From Gammaproteobacteria bacterium (GTDB taxonomy: Bacteria; Pseudomonadota; Gammaproteobacteria; Ga0077536), in the NCBI GenBank assembly GCA_009692265.1, contig SHZM01000005.1, forward strand, positions 1-64,000: 64,000 nt of DNA, written 5' to 3'. The position numbers and the translations under genes are program-made. Under the pieces are notes generated by a model, which was given only the letters and a program-made list of their open reading frames with translations, did no database searches and was not told where the DNA came from. This document shows, one piece after another, positions 1-8,245 of the stretch. Position 1 is the first letter of the stretch, and each line of letters opens with the position of its first letter.

Positions 1-41
1 GCCTGCAACTGGGCCGGCGTCACTAATTGTTTGTCGTTCAT
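1..41 (-). CDS. Possible 5' end of a gene leaving the left edge
   Basis: Reading leftward from an ATG at 41, thirteen open codons (MNDKQLVTPAQLQ) run to the window edge without a stop. The Shine-Dalgarno signal is weak. Too little is visible to name the product; it may be chance. It would be divergent from the Uma2 gene to its right. Confidence 0.25.
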   Translation of the reverse strand, partial: MNDKQLVTPAQLQ

Positions 42-84
42 ATCGATCACCATGCCTCGCATCATGACCGAACCCAGCTACCCC

Positions 85-141
85 TTCAGACTCATACTCC
101 GTTGGATTCACGCCCTTTGTTCAGACTCATACCCCATTGGA
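85..141. repeat. Imperfect 22-bp direct repeat
   Basis: Two 22-bp copies beginning TTCAGACTCATAC lie at 85-106 and 120-141 with two mismatches between them. They sit in the leader of the Uma2 gene, upstream of its preferred start. Function unknown; this could be a remnant of a small intergenic repeat. Confidence 0.5.
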
Positions 142-216
142 CAAGGCTTGGGCTCGCCGGTTACCCGCGACTCGTGCGACACTGGGCGAACCCAAGCGAA
201 GCCCAGGTGTCCGTGT

Positions 217-789
217 ATGTCCGCCTCCCGCCCGCGCATCCCCTTCACCTATGCAGACTATAAAAGTCTTCCGGAATCGATGGATCGTCGCTACGAACTG
301 CTGGCAGGAGATTTATTCATGGTTCCAGCCCCAACCACGGTGCATCAAATCGTCTCACAGAACATCGAGTTCATTCTTCTGACTTATGTCCGAAGAACGC
401 TTCGCGGTCGGGTCTTGGATTCACCCGTGGATGTGGTGCTCGGAACCGGTGCGGCACGCGAAGTCGTGCAGCCGGATATCCTGTTCGTGGCGGCGGAGCG
501 CGCCTCCATCATCACCCGACCGGAAGTGGTGGGTTGCCCGGATTTGGTGATCGAAGTGTTGTCGCCGGGCACCGAGGAACGCGACTGCAATTACAAGAAA
601 ACCCTCTACGCGCGATACGGCGCACGCGAATACTGGATTGTCGATCCGGATGCGAAGATCCTCGATCGCTATGTGCTCGGGGACAATGGATTCGATCCAC
701 CCGAGCGGTTCAATGAGACCGCCAGCTTCTCCTCGCCGCTCTTCCCCGACTTACTGCTGGGTTGCCGCGAGATCTTTTTTCTTGGATAA
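217..789 (+). CDS. Uma2 family endonuclease (DUF820)
   Basis: A 190-residue protein of the Uma2/DUF820 family, a PD-(D/E)XK nuclease-like fold common in bacteria but of unclear physiological role. Visible signatures are the N-terminal YELLAGDLFMVPAP block (about residues 26-39), QPDILFV carrying the first acidic residue, PDLVIEVLSPGT carrying the E of the core, and KKTLYARYGAREYWIVDP with the lysine and the typical tyrosine-tryptophan strand. An ATG at 217 is preferred because the domain begins directly after it; the reading frame stays open upstream to 31, but that extension has no family similarity. Its 3' end overlaps the possible readthrough tail of the convergent VPLPA-CTERM gene. The family assignment is firm; the substrate is unknown. 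Confidence 0.85.
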   Translation: MSASRPRIPFTYADYKSLPESMDRRYELLAGDLFMVPAPTTVHQIVSQNIEFILLTYVRRTLRGRVLDSPVDVVLGTGAAREVVQPDILFVAAERASIITRPEVVGCPDLVIEVLSPGTEERDCNYKKTLYARYGAREYWIVDPDAKILDRYVLGDNGFDPPERFNETASFSSPLFPDLLLGCREIFFLG

Positions 790-1679
790 CGCAGCACCCT
801 AAACCTAGACGGTGACCGTAGCGACCTCTCGAGGCTAGCCCGATGATCGCAGTACCAAATAACCAAAGCGCAGCCGGTAGAGGAACCGGCGTGGTAAATG
901 CCGCGCTGAGCGCGGGATCGCCCGCGAAATCGGCGGTTAAGGTGCTCAACGATTCAGCCAACGCGCCAGTCCCGCCAGCACCCGCCAGCACCCGCCAGCA
1001 AACCCATGATGAGATAGAAGGCGTCACCGTTCGCGACTTGAATAGCGATCGTGCCGGATTCATTTGCGCTGGCGTTTTGGATTGTGAATTCGCGGAAATT
1101 ATCCGCGGGGCTGGCGAGTGCAAGGCCCGCCAAAAGGGTGTAGGCATTGATGGGAGTCGCAACGTCCGGAAAGGTCGGCAGTTGCGCGGCGTTGAAAAAC
1201 CCAGCGAACACCACGAGCCCCGTCAGCGGATCGGCATCCGGATTTGAGATACTGCCAGTCAGGTGCCAATTCAGCGTGATGAGGCTGAGATCTTGCCCGG
1301 TATATTCATATGCCTGTATTGCGAGCGCTTGACCGCCAAGCCGAGTATTCGCAGGCGATGTGGCGCCTGCTTTAAGAATAGGAATACCTAAACCGGTGGA
1401 TACGGTCGCTGTACCGCTGGCGCTGCCGGGAGTTGGCCAGCTTCCGCTCGACACATTCGCCGAGGTCTGACCCGCCGCACCGTCCGTTGGCCCAACCGCT
1501 AGCATGTTCAGCAGCGCTGCAATTTCGCCAGGCGAGTCAGCGCCACAAAAATCGCTGATGCAGGTGTATTGAGAAATAGTAGCGAGCGTGCCCCAATTCG
1601 TCAGACTCGTCGCCGACATTGCGTTTGATCCGAAAAGCAGTGACAGCGCCACGAGCGTGTAGGTGGCCGGGGTATGCAT
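710..1679 (-). pseudogene. VPLPA-CTERM surface/exported protein, frame broken at a 10-bp tandem repeat
   Basis: The gene starts at an ATG at 1679 behind AGAGGA and encodes a signal peptide (LVALSLLFGSNAMSA) and a Ser/Thr/Gly-rich secreted domain. The frame ends early at 954. In the next frame the sequence continues as GGTGALAESLSTLTADFAG and then VPLPAALWLFGTAIIGLASR, a VPLPA-type C-terminal sorting signal (motif, hydrophobic helix, basic end). The switch falls inside three 10-bp repeats; removing one copy joins the two frames exactly. Proteins with such signals are normally processed by an exosortase-like system for delivery to the surface; no exosortase is in this window. The joined frame then runs on to 710 inside the Uma2 gene, longer than usual for such signals. 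Inference: a phase-variable or recently inactivated surface protein. Confidence 0.75.
971..1000. repeat. 10-bp tandem repeat, three copies
   Basis: Three perfect copies of CCCGCCAGCA (TGCTGGCGGG on the coding strand), with a degenerate fourth at 961-970. The unit length is not a multiple of three, so copy number sets the reading frame of the VPLPA-CTERM gene. Two copies would restore the full-length protein; three give premature termination at 954. Confidence 0.9.
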
Positions 1680-1809
1680 GGATTGTCCTCTGACTAAAAC
1701 TTACGTTACATCTAAGTATAGACGGTGGCGAGGCCGCTTCTTGGCGATGTTATCTTCGAATCGCGGAGCCGAGTAAAAATACCAGCCGATGAATGCTAGG
1801 ATCCAAGGC

Positions 1810-2037
1810 ATGAACAACGCTGAAGCAGCCGAAAAACGCCGGGCAAACCGACGCGATTGGAAGGTGGTACGCAAGTCGCTCGAAGCGCCGGACGCCGCAG
1901 TTCCGATCCTCTCTCCCGAGCAGAGAATCGGCATGATGTGGCAATTAACACTCGATGCATGGGCGATGACCGGGCACCCTCTGCCGGAGTACGCTCGCGC
2001 CGAAGCCCCGATACGACGTTTTTCCCGCGCCGACTAA
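1810..2037 (+). CDS. Small protein paired with a nucleotidyltransferase
   Basis: A 75-residue protein, basic at the N-terminus (EKRRANRRDWKVVRK) and ending in a Trp/Met-rich segment (RIGMMWQLTLDAWAM) followed by a proline-rich tail. An ATG at 1810 is chosen; an in-frame ATG at 1789 is possible. The stop lies 10 bp before the nucleotidyltransferase start, so the two are probably one transcript. Similar small basic proteins often precede DUF6036-like nucleotidyltransferases, an arrangement resembling toxin-antitoxin pairs. I do not recognise a named family. The toxin-antitoxin role is inference from arrangement only. Confidence 0.6.
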   Translation: MNNAEAAEKRRANRRDWKVVRKSLEAPDAAVPILSPEQRIGMMWQLTLDAWAMTGHPLPEYARAEAPIRRFSRAD

Positions 2038-2047
2038 GTCTTCCTCA

Positions 2048-2509
2048 TTGAACGAAGATTTCCTTGATATCCTGCGTGCCCTGCGGGCAAATGGCACTCA
2101 ATTCTTAGTGGTCGGTGCGCACGCGCTAGCGGGACATGGAGTTGTACGCGCGACCGGCGATTTGGATATCTGGGTGAACGGGTCTCCACAGAATATTCCG
2201 AGAATTTGGAGCGCACTAGCGCTGTTCGGCGCGCCGGTTGCCGCGCTCGGCATCGTCCCCGAAGATTTTGGAGTGACAGGCACTGTCATACAGATCGGTT
2301 TACCGCCTCGTCGAATCGACTTAATGACAAGCATCACCGGCGTTGATTTCGAAGATGCCTGGCGCTCTCGATTCGAAATCACAATCGCAGACTTGCTCGT
2401 CCCACTATTAAGCCGTAGCGCTTTAATCAAAAACAAACTCACGCTCGGACGCGCGCAGGACCTGGTCGATGTCGAGACGCTTGCGCGCCTCGCGAGTAGA
2501 GAGAAGTAA
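2048..2509 (+). CDS. Nucleotidyltransferase-fold protein (DUF6036/AbiEii-like)
   Basis: A 153-residue minimal nucleotidyltransferase-like protein. The FLVVGAHALAGHG block followed by RATGDLDIWV (about residues 19-43) matches the G-[GS]-x-A motif and paired D-x-D metal-binding aspartates of the family, and the later RRIDLMTS carries the third acidic residue. Relatives include nucleotidyl-transferring toxins of the AbiEii and MNT classes and many orphan stand-alone proteins. The start is a TTG at 2048, 10 bp after the preceding small gene. The pair could be a toxin-antitoxin or defence module, but no experimentally known partner motif is visible. Confidence 0.75.
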   Translation: MNEDFLDILRALRANGTQFLVVGAHALAGHGVVRATGDLDIWVNGSPQNIPRIWSALALFGAPVAALGIVPEDFGVTGTVIQIGLPPRRIDLMTSITGVDFEDAWRSRFEITIADLLVPLLSRSALIKNKLTLGRAQDLVDVETLARLASREK

Positions 2510-2549
2510 GCAGAGGTTTAAGCGGTTATCGGCGGTTTCTAGGTTGAAC

Positions 2550-3197
2550 CTAAATTGAAGTGTCGAAGTTGGGTTTCGCTCGCTCGCCTTGACCGCGCGC
2601 ATAGGTTTTGGCGGTTTGTCGTAATCCCCCGAGCACAAAGGCGGTAACCAGCTCCGCCATCTCGCGGTAACTGATTCGACCGTCGTGCTGAAACCAGGTA
2701 AACAGCCAATTGATCATGCCGAAGAGCAGCATGGTGAGCGGCTTGGTCAGTTGCCGGGTCGCGAGTTGTGGGTGGGTGGTGGCGATCGCGGCGGCGAAGG
2801 CGTCGACTACTTGGCGCTCCTTGGCGCGGATCCGTTTACGGTCTTTCGGGCTTAAATACTTGATGTCCTGGACCAGTACTTGATGTTGATAGCGCGCATC
2901 GGCGTATTCTTCAACTATCCCTCGAATCAAGCGCGGCAGCTGCTCGCGCGTTCTCTTTTCCGCCGCGACTTTTGCTACCAAGGCGAGCAGTCGATCGATA
3001 TGGCCTTCGCCGATCGCCACTAGCAGCTGATATTTTTCGGTGTAGTAGTGATACAGCAGCGCTTTCGACATGCCGGCGGCGGTCGCGAGTTCATGCATCG
3101 AGGTCCCGCTGTAACCGCGTGCGGCGAACAGCTCAGCGGCGCGTTGCAGGATTGTCTCCCGCTGTTGATCGAAACTAGCGGCGCGTCCGCGTGGCAT
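2550..3197 (-). CDS. TetR family regulator, probably of the phenylacetate operon
   Basis: A 215-residue TetR-type repressor. Residues 10-60 form the DNA-binding domain with the helix-turn-helix SMHELATAAGMSKALLYHYY; the rest is the ligand-binding and dimerisation region. It is the last gene of the paa operon, 17 bp after paaE on the same strand. TetR-type regulators (PaaR) that respond to phenylacetyl-CoA replace the GntR-type PaaX in many beta- and some gammaproteobacteria, so this is the likely local repressor, autoregulated through the operon promoter at 8124-8147. The specific PaaR assignment is inference from position. Confidence 0.8.
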   Translation of the reverse strand: MPRGRAASFDQQRETILQRAAELFAARGYSGTSMHELATAAGMSKALLYHYYTEKYQLLVAIGEGHIDRLLALVAKVAAEKRTREQLPRLIRGIVEEYADARYQHQVLVQDIKYLSPKDRKRIRAKERQVVDAFAAAIATTHPQLATRQLTKPLTMLLFGMINWLFTWFQHDGRISYREMAELVTAFVLGGLRQTAKTYARGQGERAKPNFDTSI

Positions 3198-3214
3198 CGG
3201 CTTTCGTGCTTAGA

Positions 3215-4297
3215 TCATCGCTCATCAAACGAGAGCACCACTCGCTCGGTTATCGGTCGCGCCTGGCAGGTCAACACAATCCCGGCGGCGAGATCGCTTT
3301 TAAGCAGGCCAAAGTTACGCGCCATGTGCACTTCGCCCTCCAGTACGCGCGCCCGACAAGTCGCGCACACGCCGGATTTGCACGAGAACGGCAGGTCCAG
3401 CCCCGCGGCACGTGCGGCGTCGAGGATCGACAAGGTGTCATCGGTGAGCCGTAGCTCGCGGTGCGCGCCATCGACAATCAACGTCACCGTCGCATCGCTC
3501 TTAAGCACAATTTCCGGGCGCACCACCGGCGCAAGATCGTCAACCCCGAAGCGTTCAATATGAATTTTCTCTGCTGTCACGTCGGCGTCCACCAGTACCG
3601 CTTCGACCGTCTCTAACATCTGATTAGGGCCGCACAGAAACACTTCGTCGATGGTGGGCGGCGGGATCAATCGTTCAAGAAACCGTTGCACGCGCGCGGC
3701 GTCGATCCGGCCGTGGTACAAATCGATCTCGGCTGCCTCGCGCGAAAACACGCAGTGCAGTGCGAAGCGATCGAGATAGCGGTTTTTCAGATCTTCGAGA
3801 TCCTCGCGGAACATCGTGGAGCTTGCGCGACGGTTGCCATAGACCAGGGTCACTTGACTCGTCGGAGCGGTTAGCAACACTGTTTTCGCGATCGATAGAC
3901 AGGGTGTGATTCCGCTGCCCACCGCGAACAGTACATAGTGCTTGGCGGACCGCGTGATCGTCGGACAGAAATTCCCCTCTGGTGGTAGACACTCCAGCGC
4001 CATGCCGGCGGTCAGCGAGCGGTTGGCCCAGGTTGAAAAAGCACCGCCGGGGATCTCGCGCACCCCGATCCGCATTTCGTGGTCGCTCGGGGCCGAGCAC
4101 AGGCTGTAGCTGCGTCGAAGATCGTCGCTCCCTGGTTGGCGAACGGTCAGGTACTGGCCCGGTGTGTACCTAAAAGTGGTGGCCAAGGCCGGTGGAACGG
4201 TGAAGGCGATCGACACCGCGTCTTCTCCTTCCGCGCGAACCTCGTTGGCCATCAAGGCATGAAAGCTGGGTCGCGAAGTACTCACGAGCGCTACCAA
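3215..4297 (-). CDS. paaE: Phenylacetyl-CoA epoxidase reductase subunit PaaE
   Basis: A 360-residue flavin/iron-sulfur reductase that passes electrons from NADPH to the diiron centre of the PaaABCE monooxygenase, which makes ring-1,2-epoxyphenylacetyl-CoA. An N-terminal ferredoxin-reductase domain carries the FAD motif RRSYSLCSAP (about 62-71) and the nucleotide-binding motif GSGITPCLSIAK (about 127-138). The C-terminal plant-type 2Fe-2S domain has CKSGVCATC and a fourth cysteine in VLTCQAR. A TTG at 4297 overlaps the paaC stop; a GTG at 4285 is an alternative. PaaD, normally encoded between paaC and paaE, is absent. Confidence 0.93.
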   Translation of the reverse strand: MVALVSTSRPSFHALMANEVRAEGEDAVSIAFTVPPALATTFRYTPGQYLTVRQPGSDDLRRSYSLCSAPSDHEMRIGVREIPGGAFSTWANRSLTAGMALECLPPEGNFCPTITRSAKHYVLFAVGSGITPCLSIAKTVLLTAPTSQVTLVYGNRRASSTMFREDLEDLKNRYLDRFALHCVFSREAAEIDLYHGRIDAARVQRFLERLIPPPTIDEVFLCGPNQMLETVEAVLVDADVTAEKIHIERFGVDDLAPVVRPEIVLKSDATVTLIVDGAHRELRLTDDTLSILDAARAAGLDLPFSCKSGVCATCRARVLEGEVHMARNFGLLKSDLAAGIVLTCQARPITERVVLSFDER

Positions 4298-5079
4298 CGC
4301 GCGTCCGGATGCGCGCGCGCAAGGGATTGCATCTCGGCGAGTAGCTTGCCAAAGGTCTCCAGGTGCAAGCCTTGCTTGCCGGTCGACAGAAACGGACTTT
4401 CACCGGGGAGTGCGAGTGTCGCCGCGGTCAGTACCGTGGCGACTGCCTGCTGCCATTGCGAACGTAAGGACTCCGGGTCGGGACCGATTTCGTGCGCGCT
4501 TGCCGCGTGCTCAACCCTATCGGCGACGAACAGTTCATTCGTATACGGCCACAGATGGTGCAGCGCGCGCTGCATGCGGCCGTGCGAATCGTCTGTGCCA
4601 TCCCCGAGTCGTGTGACCCAAGTGCCCAAGTGTTCAACGTGGTAACGGCTCTCGTGCAGACTTTTACCCGCGATCCTAGCCAGCACAAGGTCCTTCGAAG
4701 TGGCCAGCGCAATCCATAACTCACGTTGATAAGCCGTGTAGAAAAACGCACGCAGCACGCTATGCGCAAAATCGCCGTTGGGTAATTCAGCCAGGGTCGG
4801 ATTCAGAAACTGTTGTTCATCGCGCCAATACGCGAATCGATCCTCATCACGACCGGCACCTTCGAGCTCGCCCGCATGGGTGTACAGCAGCCTGGCCTGG
4901 CCTAGCAGATCCAATGCGATATTGGCGAACGCGATGTCTTCTTCCAACACCGGACCATGACCGCACCACTCGCTTAGGCCTTGCGCGAGAATTAGCGAAC
5001 CATCGGCGATCCGCAGGACGTAGCTGAGGTGCTCGGGGCATCGGGCTGTCGGATGGTTTGTTGCCGTTTCTAGGTTCAA
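4291..5079 (-). CDS. paaC: Phenylacetyl-CoA epoxidase structural subunit PaaC
   Basis: A 262-residue ferritin-like subunit that pairs with PaaA as the non-catalytic scaffold of the phenylacetyl-CoA 1,2-epoxidase. Typical stretches are LILAQGLSEWCGHGPVLEED near residues 30-49 and FANIALDLLGQARLLY, followed by KSLHESRYHVEH in the second helical pair. Length fits the family (about 250 residues). It starts 4 bp inside the end of paaB and overlaps the start of paaE, indicating translational coupling through the operon. The assignment is secure. Confidence 0.95.
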   Translation of the reverse strand: MNLETATNHPTARCPEHLSYVLRIADGSLILAQGLSEWCGHGPVLEEDIAFANIALDLLGQARLLYTHAGELEGAGRDEDRFAYWRDEQQFLNPTLAELPNGDFAHSVLRAFFYTAYQRELWIALATSKDLVLARIAGKSLHESRYHVEHLGTWVTRLGDGTDDSHGRMQRALHHLWPYTNELFVADRVEHAASAHEIGPDPESLRSQWQQAVATVLTAATLALPGESPFLSTGKQGLHLETFGKLLAEMQSLARAHPDARW

Positions 5080-5363
5080 AGATGATCTACCTCATCCGGC
5101 AGTTCGTAGAAACTCGGGTGGCGATAGATTTTGTCCTGCATCGGCTCGAAATACTGGGCCTTCTCGCTCGGGTCGTTGGCAGTAATCTGATCCGCGCGCA
5201 CCACCCAGATCGACACACCTTCCTGGCGACGCGTGTACACATCCCGCGCCATTTGCAATGCTAGGGTTGGATCAGGCGCATGCACGCTACCGCAGTGCTT
5301 GTGATCGAGGCCGGCTTTGGCGCGGATAAAAACTTCCCACAATGGCCATTCGTTCGCGCTCAT
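5076..5363 (-). CDS. paaB: Phenylacetyl-CoA epoxidase subunit PaaB
   Basis: A 95-residue subunit of the phenylacetyl-CoA 1,2-epoxidase complex, thought to bridge and stabilise the PaaAC core. It shows the family start [20 protein letters not shown] and the [12 protein letters not shown] segment. It overlaps paaA by 4 bp and paaC by 4 bp. Full length and intact. Confidence 0.95.
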   Translation of the reverse strand: MSANEWPLWEVFIRAKAGLDHKHCGSVHAPDPTLALQMARDVYTRRQEGVSIWVVRADQITANDPSEKAQYFEPMQDKIYRHPSFYELPDEVDHL

Positions 5364-6352
5364 GCGGCGGTCCTCGCGGCGTGCTTGCGACTATGGGCGA
5401 GCGCCGCCTCACGGACCCAAGCACCTTCTTCATGCGCGGCGATACGGGCGCTGAGCCGCTCGGCGTTGCACGGACCGTGGCCGTTAACGACATTCCAAAA
5501 TTCCGTCCAATCAATCGGACCAAAATAGTAATGGCCGCGCGCCTCGTTCCATTTCAGCAGCGGATCGGGAAAGGTCACGCCCAGAACTTCAGCCTGCTCG
5601 CAGGTGGCATCGACGAATTTCTGCCGAAGTTCATCGTTCGAGATCCGTTTGATACCCCATTTCGCTGAAGTTTCGGAGTTCGGTGAGTCTTGATCGTGTG
5701 GCCCAAACATCATCAGTACGGGCCACCACCAGCGGTTCACCGCCGCTTGTACCATCGCGCGTTGCGAACCAGTGCCTTCCATCATCGCGCGGAGTAGATC
5801 AAATCCCTGGCGCTGATGAAAAGATTCTTCCTTGCAAATGCGGATCATCGCGCGTGCATAGGGGCCGTACGAACAGCGGCACAGCGGCACCTGATTCATG
5901 ATCGCGGCGCCATCGACCAGCCAGCCGATCACGCCAATATCCGCCCAGGTGGGGGTGGGGTAATTGAAGATTGACGAATATTTCGCGCGACCGCTGTGGA
6001 GCGCCTCGATCAGCTCATCGCGCGATACGCCCAAGGTTTCAGCCGCCGCGTATAGGTACAACCCGTGTCCACCTTCGTCCTGCACCTTGGCGAGCAGGAT
6101 GGTTTTTCGCTTGAGACTCGGTGCGCGCGAAATCCAATTCCCCTCCGGCAGCATCCCGACGATTTCGGAATGGGCGTGTTGACTGATCTGGCGGATCAAG
6201 GTTTTACGATAGTTCTCGGGCATCCAGTCCTTGGCTTCGACGAACTCGCCACGCGCACAACGCGCATCGAAAGCGGCGCTGGCCTCGACCTCCGAGAGCG
6301 GTGGTGTGTTGCTCTCGTCTTGGTTCGGAACATCCATAGCTTGCGTATACAT
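5360..6352 (-). CDS. paaA: Phenylacetyl-CoA epoxidase catalytic subunit PaaA
   Basis: A 330-residue diiron oxygenase subunit that inserts oxygen into the aromatic ring of phenylacetyl-CoA. Ferritin-like helices carry candidate iron ligands in [33 protein letters not shown] and [28 protein letters not shown] and [15 protein letters not shown] are family hallmarks. The acidic N-terminal 30 residues vary among homologues. It begins 3 bp after the paaK stop. Intact, normal length. Confidence 0.96.
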   Translation of the reverse strand: MYTQAMDVPNQDESNTPPLSEVEASAAFDARCARGEFVEAKDWMPENYRKTLIRQISQHAHSEIVGMLPEGNWISRAPSLKRKTILLAKVQDEGGHGLYLYAAAETLGVSRDELIEALHSGRAKYSSIFNYPTPTWADIGVIGWLVDGAAIMNQVPLCRCSYGPYARAMIRICKEESFHQRQGFDLLRAMMEGTGSQRAMVQAAVNRWWWPVLMMFGPHDQDSPNSETSAKWGIKRISNDELRQKFVDATCEQAEVLGVTFPDPLLKWNEARGHYYFGPIDWTEFWNVVNGHGPCNAERLSARIAAHEEGAWVREAALAHSRKHAARTAA

Positions 6353-6355
6353 GGT

Positions 6356-7669
6356 TTACTCCTTCAGGCGTCGATCGATGATGCGTTTGGCTTTCCCCAT
6401 CACCACCCGTTCGATAGCGTTGGGATCCAGCACTTCAACCAGGGCCGAAATCCCGACCAGCGCTTTTACTTGATGCGTAATGGTCGCACCCAGCGCTGTG
6501 CGGCGCGCGGGGTCCACGGGGTGACGCAATTCGACGTGAATAGTCACGTGATCAAGGTGAGAATCCTTATCTACGTAAATTAAATACTGTGCGGCCAAAC
6601 CTTCGGTGGCGCAGACGATCTCTTCAATCTGAGTCGGAAAAACATTCACGCCACGAATGATCAACATGTCATCCGAGCGACCGGTAATCTTGCCGAGTCG
6701 GCGCATCGAACGCGCGGTGGGTGGCAGCAGGCGGGTGAGATCGCGCGTGCGGTAACGCACCACCGGCAGCGCTTCCTTGGTCAAGGTGGTGATCACGAGT
6801 TCACCAGGCTCACCTTCTGGCAGGACCTGGCCGGAGACCGGATCGACGATTTCGGGATAGAAGTGATCCTCCCAGATCACCGGGCCGTCCTTGCTTTCAA
6901 TACATTCATTCGCGACTCCCGGACCCATCACTTCGGAGAGGCCGAAGATATCGATTGCGTCCAAGGCGGTGCGCGCCTCGATTTCGGTGCGGATCGCTTC
7001 GGTCCAGGGTTCCGCGCCAAATATACCGACTTTGAGCGAGGTTTGTTTCGGATCAATCCCGCCGGTTTCCATGGCATCGATCAGGGTCAGCATGTAGGTT
7101 GGGGTGACCATGATGAGATCGGGTTTGAAATCAGTGATGAGCTGGAGCTGTTTCTCGGTTTGGCCACCCGACATCGGAACCACCGTGCAGCCGAGGCGCT
7201 CGGCGCCGTAGTGTGCACCCAAGCCGCCGGTGAACAGCCCGTAACCATACGCGACGTGCACGATATCCCCGGGTCGCCCCCCAGATGCGTGGATCGAGCG
7301 CGCGACGAGAGTGGCCCAGGTGTCGATATCGGCCTTGGTGTAACCAACCACGGTCGGCTTGCCAGTCGTTCCGCTTGAAGCATGCAGGCGGGCGACCTGC
7401 TCGCGCGGGACGGCAAACAAGCCGAAGGGGTAATTCGCCCGCAAATCAGCTTTGGCGGTAAACGGGAAGCGCGCGAGATCAGCGAGCTCGCGACAATCCT
7501 CCGGCTGCACTCCGGCCGCATCGAACGCCGCCCGATAATGTGGCACCTGGGCATAAACTCGCCGCAGAACCGAGCGCAGACGCGACAGCTGCAGCGCACG
7601 GATCTCGTCCACGCTCGCAACTTCGATCGGGTGCAGCGGGCCACTAAAACGCGCGCGAGGACCGGGCAC
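6356..7669 (-). CDS. paaK: Phenylacetate-CoA ligase
   Basis: A 437-residue ATP-dependent AMP-forming ligase that activates phenylacetate to phenylacetyl-CoA, the entry step of the pathway. The ATP-binding loop is HASSGTTGKPTVVGYTKAD (about residues 95-113). IFGLSEVMGPGVANEC lies in the core and GRSDDMLIIRGVNVFPTQIE begins the mobile C-terminal domain; the conserved lysine lies near the end in MGKAKRIIDRR. It sits between paaI and paaA with 3-bp gaps, within one transcription unit. Confidence 0.96.
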   Translation of the reverse strand: MPGPRARFSGPLHPIEVASVDEIRALQLSRLRSVLRRVYAQVPHYRAAFDAAGVQPEDCRELADLARFPFTAKADLRANYPFGLFAVPREQVARLHASSGTTGKPTVVGYTKADIDTWATLVARSIHASGGRPGDIVHVAYGYGLFTGGLGAHYGAERLGCTVVPMSGGQTEKQLQLITDFKPDLIMVTPTYMLTLIDAMETGGIDPKQTSLKVGIFGAEPWTEAIRTEIEARTALDAIDIFGLSEVMGPGVANECIESKDGPVIWEDHFYPEIVDPVSGQVLPEGEPGELVITTLTKEALPVVRYRTRDLTRLLPPTARSMRRLGKITGRSDDMLIIRGVNVFPTQIEEIVCATEGLAAQYLIYVDKDSHLDHVTIHVELRHPVDPARRTALGATITHQVKALVGISALVEVLDPNAIERVVMGKAKRIIDRRLKE

Positions 7670-7672
7670 GCG

Positions 7673-8113
7673 TTACTCCGAGAGAAATTTGCCGGGGGTA
7701 CGGTGGACCCGGCCGCGCAACAGAGTTAGGGTTTCGCCGCGTTGATTCGTCACAGTGACGTCATACAGGCCGGTCCGTTTAGTCCTTGCGCGCTCGCAGG
7801 CTTTGGCCGTCAGGCAGTCACCCAGGTAACTGGACGCCAGAAAATCCGCGCTGAGGTTGATCGCGACAGCCGCTTCGTTATAGCTGTTCGATGCGAAGGC
7901 CATCGCGGTATCGGCAAACGTCATCAATAACCCGCCGTGACAGATCCCGAATCCGTTGAGCATGTCGCGACGCACGGTCATGGTTAAGGTGGCCTGTCCG
8001 GGCGCGATCTCGCTCACCACCATGCCGAGGGCTTGGCTTGCAAAATCCTCACGCCACAGCGCCTCGCGGGCGCGTTCGGCGAGGATCTGGGGGTTTACAG
8101 TGGGTTGATCCAT
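7673..8113 (-). CDS. paaI: Hydroxyphenylacetyl-CoA thioesterase PaaI
   Basis: A hot-dog fold thioesterase (146 residues from the ATG at 8113) that clears dead-end hydroxyphenylacetyl-CoA and frees trapped CoA. The active-site segment GFGICHGGLLMTFADTAMAF matches the family, with the Asp at the start of the central helix. An upstream in-frame ATG at 8125 lies inside the operator palindrome and adds only MFQD, so 8113 is preferred. It is the first gene of the paa operon, so the operator almost touches its start codon. Confidence 0.9.
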   Translation of the reverse strand: MDQPTVNPQILAERAREALWREDFASQALGMVVSEIAPGQATLTMTVRRDMLNGFGICHGGLLMTFADTAMAFASNSYNEAAVAINLSADFLASSYLGDCLTAKACERARTKRTGLYDVTVTNQRGETLTLLRGRVHRTPGKFLSE

Positions 8114-8123
8114 ATCTTGAAAC

Positions 8124-8147
8124 ATAACTGACCGAACGGTCGATTAT
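8124..8147. promoter_or_regulatory. Palindromic operator of the paa operon
   Basis: A 24-bp interrupted palindrome of the form ATAAnnGACCGnnCGGTCnnTTAT with every outer and inner base paired. It sits immediately before paaI, and a possible -35 box TTGACA lies just upstream on the minus strand. The GACCGnnCGGTC core is a typical TetR-family site. Inference: the binding site of the TetR regulator at 2550-3197, which would block initiation of the whole operon. Confidence 0.75.
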
Positions 8148-8245
8148 GTGTCAATGAGTCAAAGGTTGGCAAGCGCGCGATTTCGCCCTTCCGCACCGAC
8201 AAGGGAAACGGGAATGTGCGCGCCGCGTCGGTGCTATTGCCGGGA

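Noticed and set aside
2533-5080. CGTTTCTAGG-like words near 2535 and 5066 as copies of the 55981 repeat ends
   Set aside because: The match is about 10-12 bases only and the second lies in the paaC start codons, so chance is likely.
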